From NCBI GenBank assembly GCA_029213195.1, contig JARGNI010000027.1, positions 1 through 64,000 of the forward strand: 64,000 nucleotides of DNA, given 5' to 3'. Source of the DNA: Verrucomicrobiales bacterium. Its GTDB lineage: Bacteria; Verrucomicrobiota; Verrucomicrobiia; Verrucomicrobiales; DEV007. The notes under the pieces are model-generated. The model saw only the letters and a program-made list of their open reading frames with translations, did not search any database and was not told the origin of the DNA. A program made the translations under genes and the position numbers. Below are positions 8,674-15,988 of the stretch, piece by piece. How positions within the stretch are numbered: the first letter of the stretch is position 1; each line of letters begins with the position of its first letter.

Positions 8674-9147
8674 ATGAAAAAGCACCTTATCGGACTCGTG
8701 GTCGTGATTTTTTCTCATACCGCAAGTTCGACGACATATGCGCCATCTTCGACCATTAAGTATTTTCAGAATTACGAGGGAAAGTGGAAATCCGAATCGA
8801 AGAAGGGTGGAAACTACTTCCTCACCGTTACCAATGCGCGTACTAATATGTGGGCTGGGACATTCACGATTTCCCAAACCAAGTCTGACGGAGTAGACGA
8901 TTCTGTTTGGATGCTCATAATTGTAGAGCAAGCGAAGGAAGAGTTGCACGCCATCTATTTTTTCGGAAGCGGAACGTGGTATTTCCGAGGCCGAGTCGAC
9001 CACGACTCAACGAAGGTTGAATTCGAATCCTTGTTTCCAGAGCTCAAGCAACCGAACCATCTAATCGTCGACTTTTCCGAATCACCCGAATTCGCGCCCG
9101 AAGTCACCGTTTCACACAAGAACCCGGGCGCTAACACGGCAGAGTAG
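8674..9147 (+). CDS. Hypothetical secreted protein (cassette 1)
   Basis: A 157-residue protein with a Sec-type signal peptide (about residues 1-20, MKKHLIGLVVVIFSHTASS). The mature part is about 137 residues, rich in beta-prone and aromatic residues (YFQNYEGKWKSES, TWYFRGRVDHDSTKVEFES); it could be a small lipocalin-like or beta-sandwich protein, but I recognise no family. Codon use and GC are clearly lower than in flanking genes, suggesting transfer. The start lies two bases after a GTTAGCGC core, and the 3' end runs into the next attC-like site, which is the usual packing of a gene in an integron cassette. Confidence 0.7.
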   Translation: MKKHLIGLVVVIFSHTASSTTYAPSSTIKYFQNYEGKWKSESKKGGNYFLTVTNARTNMWAGTFTISQTKSDGVDDSVWMLIIVEQAKEELHAIYFFGSGTWYFRGRVDHDSTKVEFESLFPELKQPNHLIVDFSESPEFAPEVTVSHKNPGANTAE

Positions 9148-9254
9148 CCAAGCCTCACCACGTCATCTGTCGAAAGCCTAACGGACACTCAGCCCTTAAC
9201 CCCGATTCCGAGTGGCGCTCTCTGGTGAGGCTGGCTATCTTCAGACGTTGTGCC
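9128..9254. other. attC-like site between cassettes 1 and 2
   Basis: The left box GCGCTAAC (9128-9135) and right core GTTGTGCC (9247-9254) flank an imperfect palindrome. TAGCC (9145-9149) plus AGCCTCACCA (9151-9160) pair perfectly with TGGTGAGGCT (9223-9232) plus GGCTA (9233-9237), leaving A9150 unpaired. AGA (9141-9143) pairs with TCT (9238-9240), leaving G44 bulged. Short unpaired spacers of five to six bases separate the outer boxes from the stem. Boxes, spacer, stem with extrahelical bases and a large terminal loop (about 62 bases) together match attC architecture. Confidence 0.6.
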
Positions 9255-9260
9255 TGAAAA

Positions 9261-9824
9261 ATGAAGCCCTCGAAACTTGCCGTGATTGGCCTTATCATTT
9301 TCGGAATCGGAGGCATTGCGGGCTGGAGTTTGCGTCCGGCGATCGAAGAAGACCCGTTGGTGCCCATTTCTGAATTTGGAGGGACCGTGGATTGCGGATT
9401 CAACGCGGAAGTGACTTGGCATCCGGAAACGAAGATCGAGGGAGAGAACTTCGTGATGCACGAAACAACATGGAAGTGGGTGTTCCGCAATCGTTCAGAC
9501 GCACCTATTCAGTTCTCGATTCCGCAACAGAAACTGCATTTGGATCGCTCCACTATGAGCACCCAGTTCATCGAGCTTCCCAAGTCATTACTCGTTGATC
9601 CACCGGTTACAATCGCACCAGGCGAGAAGCGGGAATACACGGCGAAGAGTGGAGGTATGGCATGGCACAAAGCTAAAGATGGTGAATATGGGTTTCGAAT
9701 TGTTGCAAAGATAGATGATGGCTTTCAGATTCTAGATTGTGCCGTCAGCGTCCGAGAATGGGCCAGGGCAGAACAAGAAGAATCCCCAAGCCCTGACCGC
9801 TCCGAGTCGAAAAGACTTTTCTGA
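9261..9824 (+). CDS. Hypothetical membrane-anchored protein (cassette 2)
   Basis: A 187-residue protein with one N-terminal membrane helix (about residues 7-24) that may serve as an uncleaved anchor, followed by an extracytoplasmic domain of about 150 residues. That domain is rich in beta strands, with the pattern WKWVFRNRSDAPIQFS then VTIAPGEKREYTAKSG, reminiscent of Ig-like or DUF-type beta sandwiches. I recognise no family. It begins seven bases after the right core of the preceding attC-like site and its 3' end overlaps the next one, so it occupies the whole cassette. GC is lower than in the surrounding metabolic genes. Confidence 0.7.
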   Translation: MKPSKLAVIGLIIFGIGGIAGWSLRPAIEEDPLVPISEFGGTVDCGFNAEVTWHPETKIEGENFVMHETTWKWVFRNRSDAPIQFSIPQQKLHLDRSTMSTQFIELPKSLLVDPPVTIAPGEKREYTAKSGGMAWHKAKDGEYGFRIVAKIDDGFQILDCAVSVREWARAEQEESPSPDRSESKRLF

Positions 9825-9890
9825 TTCCTGAGATTGATCCACAGTCTACCAGCTCCCTCCCTCTGGGCTGGGTGCTCAGAACGGTCGGCA
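9767..9890. other. attC-like site between cassettes 2 and 3
   Basis: The left box GGCAGAAC (9767-9774) is the reverse complement of the cassette's own left core GTTGTGCC with one mismatch. After a five-base spacer, GA (9780-9781), CCCA (9785-9788) and GCCC (9790-9793) pair with TC (9876-9877), TGGG (9869-9872) and GGGC (9865-9868), leaving A9789 extrahelical. A second five-base spacer leads to the right core GGTCGGCA (9883-9890), one substitution away from GTTCGGCA. The same layout and the same bulged A as in the preceding site argue against chance. Confidence 0.58.
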
Positions 9891-9896
9891 AACATT

Positions 9897-10217
9897 ATGA
9901 ATACCACTGAACAACTTGAAAGACTCGTCTCATTGAGAGACCAGGGCGACCTCTCTGAAGCCGAGTTTGAGAAGGCGAAGGCCAAGCTGTTGTCTGACGA
10001 GCAAGTTGATACCGAGTCAGTCGAAACAGATTCAGGTTCTGCCAACACCTCCAAGGCGATTCCTGGACTATGGCCTGCCGTTGGCGTATTTGCCGGAAAT
10101 TTTCTGTTCATTTCGATCGGTAAGGGGGACGTCGCTAGAGGATTCGCAGTTGGCGCTATCGCAGCCGTTCTCACAATAGTAGTCTTTGCCGTAGTGCGAG
10201 CGGTGAAGAGAAGCTAG
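9897..10217 (+). CDS. SHOCT-domain membrane protein (cassette 3)
   Basis: A 106-residue protein. Residues about 4-31 (EQLERLVSLRDQGDLSEAEF onward) form a SHOCT helical hairpin, a short motif often found at the ends of bacterial membrane proteins. An acidic linker (about 33-52) and two predicted membrane helices (about 56-72 and 80-101) follow. The start is six bases after the right core of the preceding attC-like site, and TGCCGAAC lies two bases after the stop. The role is unknown; small SHOCT membrane proteins are common cargo of integron cassettes as a general observation. Confidence 0.72.
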   Translation: MNTTEQLERLVSLRDQGDLSEAEFEKAKAKLLSDEQVDTESVETDSGSANTSKAIPGLWPAVGVFAGNFLFISIGKGDVARGFAVGAIAAVLTIVVFAVVRAVKRS

Positions 10218-10219
10218 CA

Positions 10220-10271
10220 TGCCGAACAAGGCGTTATCGTATCGCCTGACCCGCCGCGAGCCGAACGCACA
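10220..10271. other. Truncated attC-like site after cassette 3
   Basis: The box TGCCGAAC (10220-10227) is the reverse complement of GTTCGGCA, which differs by one base from the left core of the same cassette at 9883-9890. It is followed by AAGGC, a spacer like those of the other sites. The matching right half cannot be found, and IS-like sequence begins near 10272, so the site looks cut by an insertion. Confidence 0.45.
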
Positions 10272-10493
10272 ATGTCCATTCCGCAGAGGTACTTCCGCAG
10301 AATTAGAGCGATTTGAATGAGAGTTTTTCCCGTTGTTTGTTTCTGCCCGGGGAATTCAATGAAGCAAAAGCGGCACACCGAAGAGTAGATCGTTTCGATT
10401 TTGAAGAAGGCTGAAGCAGGCCTGAGCACTCCAAACGTTTCGCCTTCCTGCCGGATCTTCCATTTTTCCGAGGAGCGACGCAACCAACGCCAT
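10272..10493 (+). pseudogene. Degenerate IS3-family orfA fragment
   Basis: From ATG at 10359 the frame reads MKQKRHTEE, then TAG at 10386-10388, then IVSILKKAEAGLSTPNV. That is the start of an IS3-type OrfA (helix-turn-helix protein, normally continuing EEQIV), with a likely CAG to TAG nonsense change. The reading then degrades (CRIFHFSEERRNQ) and stops at the xylonate dehydratase gene, so most of orfA and all of orfB are missing. Upstream, TTCCGCAGA occurs twice (10279-10287, 10293-10301) just inside a TG dinucleotide at about 10272, plausible as the left IS end. It is a dead remnant. Confidence 0.68.
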
Positions 10494-12422
10494 TCAGCCG
10501 GACGTTGTCAGCTTCTCGAGAATGGCATCGACATCGTAGACGCAACCTCCCCAGGTGCCTCCTGAAACATTCTGTAGAGCTGCCCAGATCCGGGTGTCGT
10601 CGGGAACGTTGGGAAGTGGCTGGAGCTTCTCGTTGGCAGGGCGCGCGAGGAGCTCATCGAGATTTCCGGCATAGTCGACCGTCCCCGTCATCTGGCGACA
10701 ATCGATCCGAATCCGGACCGGGTCGCCGTCTTGAATTTTCCCAATCGGCCCGCCAGCCCAGGCTTCCGGGGTGATGTGACCGACACAGGCTCCGGTGGAT
10801 ACTCCGGAGAACCGTCCATCGGTGACCAGGGCAACGTTTTTCCCCCAGGCGAGGTGTTTCAAAGCGATCGTGATCTGTGCGGTTTCGGGCATTCCGCAAC
10901 CGAGAGGGCCGAGGCCGATGAGAACGATGACATCGCCTTCGCAAATGCGATCTTCCCCTTGGGATTTGACCGCAGCGATGGCATCGGGTTCCGAGGCAAA
11001 GACGCGAGCGGGACCTTCGTGAAGATAGATGCCGTCCTCGTCGATCTTGCTGGGGTCAATCGCGGTCGATTTGACCACTGATCCACCAGGGGTGAGGTTT
11101 CCGCCGGGGAATGTGACGGTCGAGGTGAGGCCCCGGGAGGCCGCTGTTGTCGGGCTCATGATGACATTGTCAGGATCGATTCCGTCGAGTTCGGTCAATT
11201 TCTCCCGAAGCCGCCGACGTCTTTCCGAAGTCTCCCACCACTCGAGGTTATCCCCAACGGTCTGCCCGGAGACGGTGAGGGCATCGAGCTTGAGCATTCC
11301 GGCTTCGCGGAGATGCAGCATCACTTCGGGAACTCCTCCGGCGAGAAAAACCTGCACGGTCGCAAAGTGAACCGGTCCATTGGGCAAGGCGTCGACGATT
11401 CGAGGAATCGTGTCGTTGAAGCGTCGCCAATCCTCCACTCCGGGGCGCCGCACTCCGGCCTGGTGGGCGATCGCGGGCAAATGCATGATCAGGTTGGTCG
11501 ATCCTCCAAAAGCCGTGTGTACTGCGAGCGCATTCTCGAAAGCGTCCTCGGTGAGGATATCCTTCGTCGTGATTCCCTTCTGCTCGAGATCGAGGAGAGC
11601 TGCGCCGGATCGTCTTGCCATGTCCCGCCAGATGTCGGCTCCGGAAGGGGCGAGGGCGGAGTGGGGGAGTGTGAGACCCAGGGCTTCCCCAATGACCTGG
11701 CTCGTTGCGGCGGTTCCGAGAAACTGGCATCCTCCTCCGGGCGAGGCACAGGCCCGGCAGCCTGCCTCGACCGCATCAGAGTAGCTCAGGGTTCCCTGGG
11801 CATAGCGGGCTCCGATCGTCTGGATGCGACCGAGATCTTCATCGGTGTCTTCACTGAGCAGGGTGACGCCGCCGGGCACGAGGACGGTGGGAATGTCGTG
11901 ACAGGATGCCAGGGCCATCATCATCGCCGGGAGTCCCTTGTCGCAGGTTGCAACGCCTACGACTCCCCGTCGAGTGGGCAGGGAGCGGATGAGGCGACGG
12001 AAAACGGTGGAGGCATCGTTGCGATAGGGGAGGCTGTCCATCATTCCGTCGGTTCCCTGGGTCCGACCATCGCAGGGATCACTGACAAAGCCAGCAAAGG
12101 GGACGCCGCCCAGCGAACTGATCGTGCGAGCAGCTTCTTCCATGAGCAGCCCAACCTCGAAATGTCCTGTGTGATAACCGAGGGCGACGGGTTGGCCATC
12201 CGGTTGCCGGATCCCTCCCTGGGTCGAGAGGATAAGGTAGTCACCACCATCGACTTTGTCTGCTTCCCAGCCCATTCCCACATTCTGGGTCCAGCCGAAG
12301 AGATTTCCGCTCGGATGGGTCGCGAGTTGCTCTTTGCTGAAGGGAAGGACGCCGGAGGGGCCGGGGGCTTTCGTGCGAAGCGTGTAGATGGATTCGTCAC
12401 CGGAGTCGAGAAGGGGATTCAT
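10494..12422 (-). CDS. YjhG/YagF-type D-xylonate dehydratase
   Basis: A 642-residue IlvD/Edd-family enzyme of the YjhG/YagF subgroup, which dehydrates D-xylonate to 2-keto-3-deoxy-xylonate. The characteristic segment SDPCDGRTQGTDGMMDSLPY is followed by LPTRRGVVGVATCDKGLPAM and ASPGGGCQFLGTAATSQV, giving the cysteines expected for the Fe-S cluster. DGRFSGVSTGACVGH carries the catalytic serine region. Length is close to the family norm of about 650. It lies 73 bases downstream of the FAH-fold gene on the same strand, consistent with a two-gene sugar-acid operon. Its 3' end abuts an IS3 remnant. Confidence 0.92.
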   Translation of the reverse strand: MNPLLDSGDESIYTLRTKAPGPSGVLPFSKEQLATHPSGNLFGWTQNVGMGWEADKVDGGDYLILSTQGGIRQPDGQPVALGYHTGHFEVGLLMEEAARTISSLGGVPFAGFVSDPCDGRTQGTDGMMDSLPYRNDASTVFRRLIRSLPTRRGVVGVATCDKGLPAMMMALASCHDIPTVLVPGGVTLLSEDTDEDLGRIQTIGARYAQGTLSYSDAVEAGCRACASPGGGCQFLGTAATSQVIGEALGLTLPHSALAPSGADIWRDMARRSGAALLDLEQKGITTKDILTEDAFENALAVHTAFGGSTNLIMHLPAIAHQAGVRRPGVEDWRRFNDTIPRIVDALPNGPVHFATVQVFLAGGVPEVMLHLREAGMLKLDALTVSGQTVGDNLEWWETSERRRRLREKLTELDGIDPDNVIMSPTTAASRGLTSTVTFPGGNLTPGGSVVKSTAIDPSKIDEDGIYLHEGPARVFASEPDAIAAVKSQGEDRICEGDVIVLIGLGPLGCGMPETAQITIALKHLAWGKNVALVTDGRFSGVSTGACVGHITPEAWAGGPIGKIQDGDPVRIRIDCRQMTGTVDYAGNLDELLARPANEKLQPLPNVPDDTRIWAALQNVSGGTWGGCVYDVDAILEKLTTSG

Positions 12423-12495
12423 GGGGCGTTCTTTTTGATTTTTCAGGGCTTTTGCGGGCGATCCTGGTTGGGCAGTAGGCCAGGGGGAGGGGCTG

Positions 12496-13347
12496 TCAGA
12501 CGACCTCGACCGAGTTCACCAGGGTCCCGGCTCCCTCGATGGAGATGGAGATCTGATCTCCGGCCTGGAGAGTGAAATCCGAGTCAGGGACGATTCCGGT
12601 GCCGGTCATGAGGTAAGCGCCGTAGCGAAATTCATTGGAGCGAAAGAGGAATCCGGCGAGCTCCTCGAGGCCGCGTTTCAACTGGGAGACCTGGGTTTCC
12701 CCGGAGAAAACCGTTTCCCCGTCGCGATTGATCTGGATCGCGATCGTCGCTTCGGGTGCCGGGGTGGGGCCTACGACGAGGCACGGCCCGATCGAGCAGG
12801 ATCCCGTGTAAACTTTGGCTTGGGGAAGATAAAGAGGGTTTTCTCCCTCGATGGAGCGAGAACTCATATCGTTTCCGATGGTGTAGCCGAAGATCTTCCC
12901 GGTCGAGGTGATCGCGAGGGTCAGTTCGGGCTCCGGCACATCCCAGGTCGAATCTTTGCGAATCGCCACTGCATCGAGATGACCTCGAGTTCGGGGGGCG
13001 GTGGCTTTGAAAAAGAGCTCGGGGCGCTCGGCGTCGTAAACCTTGTCGTAGAAGATGTCTCCCCCGGCGACCTCGGCCTCCTCCATCCGGGCGGTGCGAC
13101 TGCGAAAGTAGGTCACCCCGGCCGCCCAGACTTCCTGGTCGCCGATGGGGGCCTGGTAGGGGACCTTGGGATCGAAGGAGACGCCATCGGAACCTTGTTC
13201 GCAGGCTTGTCTGACCAACGCTTCGGGATCTTCCGACGTGAAGAGTTCATTGAAGGAAAAGCTCCCTGGCAGCTGTCGAAAGAGCCCGGGAGCGTCGGTG
13301 TTTTCGACAAAGACGGTGTCCTTTGAGCGGAAGAGTAGATAAGCCAT
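12496..13347 (-). CDS. Fumarylacetoacetate hydrolase-fold protein, probable 2-keto-3-deoxy-pentonate dehydratase
   Basis: A 283-residue protein of the FAH family. The core region includes [20 protein letters not shown], the metal-site stretch [12 protein letters not shown] and the loop [19 protein letters not shown], all typical of FAH-fold enzymes acting on 2-keto-3-deoxy acids. Coupled to the xylonate dehydratase immediately downstream, it most likely dehydrates 2-keto-3-deoxy-xylonate (or -arabinonate) to 2-oxoglutarate semialdehyde, as in the Weimberg route. The semialdehyde dehydrogenase needed to finish that pathway is not in the window. It is divergent from the NlpC/P60 gene, with about 100 bases between starts. 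Confidence 0.85.
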   Translation of the reverse strand: MAYLLFRSKDTVFVENTDAPGLFRQLPGSFSFNELFTSEDPEALVRQACEQGSDGVSFDPKVPYQAPIGDQEVWAAGVTYFRSRTARMEEAEVAGGDIFYDKVYDAERPELFFKATAPRTRGHLDAVAIRKDSTWDVPEPELTLAITSTGKIFGYTIGNDMSSRSIEGENPLYLPQAKVYTGSCSIGPCLVVGPTPAPEATIAIQINRDGETVFSGETQVSQLKRGLEELAGFLFRSNEFRYGAYLMTGTGIVPDSDFTLQAGDQISISIEGAGTLVNSVEVV

Positions 13348-13451
13348 CCGGGAAACTAGCGAAACATCGAGACCATTGCCATGGAGAATGCGGAAAATTC
13401 AGGGGAATAGTCGAGCATTGAGACCGGGGCGATTTCGGAGTACCTTCCGGG

Positions 13452-14198
13452 GTGAAACTGTTCTCTGCCTCTTTCTTCCTGACCTTTGGATTGCTCGGGT
13501 TGGCTTCTCTGTCAGCGACTCCGAAGCCAGCCTCGGTGTCCTCGATTCGGGCAGACGATCTCGTCGAATTCGAGACACTTGATGAGTCACGACAGGCTTT
13601 GATCCGGAATGCGCTCTCGCTTACCCAGAAGGAACTGAGATATCTGTTTGGTTCCAATTCGCCCGACAAGGGCGGAATGGATTGTTCCGGAGCGGTTCAG
13701 CACGCGGTCCTGGAGACGGGGATCGAGGATGTGCCCCGCTCGTCCTACACTTTCTACCAATGGGTGGAGAAGGAGGGAGACCTCGTGAAAACTCCCGGGG
13801 TGACGAACGTCGATGACCCTGTCTTTGCCTCGCTTCAGCCGGGAGACCTGCTTTTCTGGCAGGGGACCTACGAAACCGGGAAGAGAAACCCGCCCATCTC
13901 TCATGTCATGATCTACCTGGGGACTCTCCGGGAGGATGGAGAAGGCGTCGTCTTCGGAGCCAGTGATGGTCGACGGTATCGGGGCAAGCGGATCAATGGA
14001 GTGAGTGTCTTTGATTGGAAGGTGCCTTCCGCGACCTCGAAATCCAAGTTTGTGGGCTATGCTCCGATTCCCGGGCTGATCTCGGATTCCGAGTTGGATG
14101 AGAAGGCGGAGGCAGACTCAGGTGGAGCGAAGGAACGGCCGAAGGTGATCAAATCGGCGCTTGAAAAGATCTTTGGACGACGCGAGCCTGATCGATGA
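13452..14198 (+). CDS. Secreted NlpC/P60 cysteine peptidase
   Basis: A 248-residue protein starting at GTG with a signal peptide (about residues 1-22). The NlpC/P60 domain occupies about residues 50-190: the catalytic cysteine is in GGMDCSGAVQ, followed by the GDLLFWQGTYE turn and the catalytic histidine in SHVMIYLG. Such enzymes cleave peptidoglycan stem peptides and act in cell-wall remodelling. The C-terminal tail is charged and low in complexity. The next gene, a small lipoprotein, overlaps its stop as ATGA. Confidence 0.88.
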   Translation: MKLFSASFFLTFGLLGLASLSATPKPASVSSIRADDLVEFETLDESRQALIRNALSLTQKELRYLFGSNSPDKGGMDCSGAVQHAVLETGIEDVPRSSYTFYQWVEKEGDLVKTPGVTNVDDPVFASLQPGDLLFWQGTYETGKRNPPISHVMIYLGTLREDGEGVVFGASDGRRYRGKRINGVSVFDWKVPSATSKSKFVGYAPIPGLISDSELDEKAEADSGGAKERPKVIKSALEKIFGRREPDR

Positions 14199-14407
14199 TG
14201 CGTCGCCTCGTTCCCGGAATCATTCTTCTTGTCGCTCTGACTCTGGGAAGTTGTTTCGGTGAAACTCGTCTCACCGAAGGCGCCGCAGCCGGCGCCGGGA
14301 TCGGTGCCTTGCTCGGAGGTGGTGCTGCCGATGAATCGGAGACCGCTCCCGAGGATTCGGGAGAGACCGGGGACGAAGGTCCTCGCTTTTTCGGTCCAGC
14401 CGAGTAG
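14195..14407 (+). CDS. Small lipoprotein with glycine-zipper-like segment
   Basis: A 70-residue protein with a lipoprotein signal ending in LTLGSC (lipobox, cysteine at about residue 20). A glycine/alanine-rich segment, GAAAGAGIGALLGGGAAD, resembles a glycine zipper, and the tail is acidic and short. It is translationally coupled to the NlpC/P60 peptidase by ATGA overlap, which suggests an envelope role with that enzyme; no function is known. Confidence 0.75.
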   Translation: MMRRLVPGIILLVALTLGSCFGETRLTEGAAAGAGIGALLGGGAADESETAPEDSGETGDEGPRFFGPAE

Positions 14408-14431
14408 ATCCTCGATTTTATTCACGCCGGA

Positions 14432-14767
14432 CTAGTTCGCGCAGTCGCTGCAGCGAGTCGCCTCGGGGGAGGTCCGAAGTCGATCGAACTCGATGTCCTC
14501 TCCACATCCCTCACAGCGTCCGTAGGTCCCTGCGTCGAGTTGCTCGAGCGCGAGTTCGAGCCGACCGACCCGTTCTTCGCGGCGTCGATCCGCCTCCTTG
14601 GCGACTTCCTGCATCTGCATGGCATCGAGCCGGGAAAGGCGGCCGATCGATACATCAGGAGAGATTGCGGCCCGCTCTGCCTTCGTTTTCTCCGACTCGG
14701 CGCGCAGACGATCCAGCTCCTCGATGATGAGTTCCTCGAGATCAATGAGCTGGTCGGCCGTGAGCAT
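14432..14767 (-). CDS. TraR/DksA-type C4 zinc-finger protein
   Basis: A 111-residue protein with an N-terminal helical coiled-coil region (about residues 5-75, rich in Glu/Arg) and a C-terminal zinc finger formed by CEGC and CSDC (about residues 88-109). That is the plan of DksA/TraR regulators, which bind the RNA polymerase secondary channel and modulate transcription with ppGpp. It is shorter than E. coli DksA (151), closer to TraR-like or YocK-like relatives. The ATG at 14767 was chosen over a longer frame to 14866 that overlaps the end of the LDH2-family gene. No promoter could be assigned. Confidence 0.85.
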   Translation of the reverse strand: MLTADQLIDLEELIIEELDRLRAESEKTKAERAAISPDVSIGRLSRLDAMQMQEVAKEADRRREERVGRLELALEQLDAGTYGRCEGCGEDIEFDRLRTSPEATRCSDCAN

Positions 14768-14805
14768 GGCAGGGAGCGAAGCGAAGGGCGGATCGCGGGA
14801 GACGC

Positions 14806-15921
14806 TTATCCCTGGGAGTAGGTCGGGAGCTGGTCTTCTTTCCAAGCCGAGGTGTCGTAGCCGCACTCTTCCGCCAGGTGGAGGAAGCCCTTGATTTCAG
14901 CAGGGGTAAAGAGTAGCCCGCCAGCGTCTACACTGAGCTTCGCGTTGTTGGCCTCGATCGTCCCGGGGAGCATGCAGTTCTCGTTTCCGTGTCCGAGGAC
15001 ATCCTGCACCACCTTGGTGATGTTCTCCGCCTGGCTCCGTCCGTGGGAGAAGTCATCCACGTGAAGGGCATCGGGATGAATGACCTGGAAGTAAAATGCG
15101 GAGGTTGTTTTCTCTCCAGTTCCCTCGGCTTTCTCGGCACGACCGCGGAGAGTGGGGAGCGATCCCCCGATGGCCCCTCCGTAGAGTTCGTTGAGCAGGC
15201 CGAGCCCGTAGCCCTTGTGACGGCCAAAGGGCAGGAGAGCCTTGACCGCGAAAGGGTCATCGGTTGGATTTCCGTTCTCATCGACGCCAAAGGGGGCCTC
15301 GAGTTTCTTGTCTTCGCGCTTGTATTGCTCGACTTTTCCCATGGCGATTTCCGAGGTCGCCCAGTCGATCACGACGGGGTATCCGACCGCATCCATCGTG
15401 GGAAATCCCCAGCTGTGCGGATTCGTCCCCAGGGTCGGGAACTTTCCGCCGAAGGGCACGACCTCGGCGAGGGTCGAAGTGCAGTTGGTGTAGGCAATAT
15501 AGCCACGCTTGGCCGCGTCCATGACGTAGCCGCCGCCCCAGAGGTAATGAAAGGCGTTGTCGATGGCGACGGTTCCCGATCCATACTGATCGGCGAGCCG
15601 GATGCAGGTCTCCATGGCTTCACAGGCGACCGCCTGACCCAGTTTGCGGTTGGCGTTCCACGCTTGGACGGCTTCGAATCGCGACTCTCGAACCTCGATC
15701 TCGGCTCCGGGAACGCATCCTCCCGTGCCGCTGCCAAAGAGCTCGTCGAGATGGATCGCCTTGAGAGCATTGTGGGTCCGGATTCCGTGCCAGGATGCTT
15801 CCGAGCACATCCGAGCGGCGGCAGAAGCTTCGTCCTCCTGAAAACCTCGGTGTTGATAGGCAGCGACGACGAGATCCTCGTGTTGTTCGCGAGAAACGAC
15901 AAAATATTCCTGTTTCGACAT
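14806..15921 (-). CDS. LDH2/malate dehydrogenase (Ldh2 family) NAD(P)-dependent oxidoreductase
   Basis: A 371-residue member of the LDH2/MDH2 family, which is unrelated to classical lactate dehydrogenases and reduces or oxidises 2-hydroxy/2-keto acids (malate, ureidoglycolate, 2,3-diketogulonate). Family features are the early SEASWHGIRTHNALK with the conserved His, the glycine-rich NCTSTLAEVVPFGGKFPTLG, NPHSWGFPT, and LLPFGRHKGYGLGLLNELYGG split across the C-terminal half. The ATG at 15921 was chosen; the 50 codons upstream are unlike the family. It lies 67 bases behind the XylR-type regulator on the same strand, so a sugar-acid substrate is likely. Confidence 0.87.
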   Translation of the reverse strand: MSKQEYFVVSREQHEDLVVAAYQHRGFQEDEASAAARMCSEASWHGIRTHNALKAIHLDELFGSGTGGCVPGAEIEVRESRFEAVQAWNANRKLGQAVACEAMETCIRLADQYGSGTVAIDNAFHYLWGGGYVMDAAKRGYIAYTNCTSTLAEVVPFGGKFPTLGTNPHSWGFPTMDAVGYPVVIDWATSEIAMGKVEQYKREDKKLEAPFGVDENGNPTDDPFAVKALLPFGRHKGYGLGLLNELYGGAIGGSLPTLRGRAEKAEGTGEKTTSAFYFQVIHPDALHVDDFSHGRSQAENITKVVQDVLGHGNENCMLPGTIEANNAKLSVDAGGLLFTPAEIKGFLHLAEECGYDTSAWKEDQLPTYSQG

Positions 15922-15988
15922 AAGATTGCTATGCCGCGGATTGGCCTTTCTGGCCAGTGAAAAATCGCGGTTCCCGTGGAGTCTGGAT

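Noticed and set aside
10272-10493. An active IS3 element
   Set aside because: Only the start of orfA remains, with an in-frame stop; orfB and a right end are missing.
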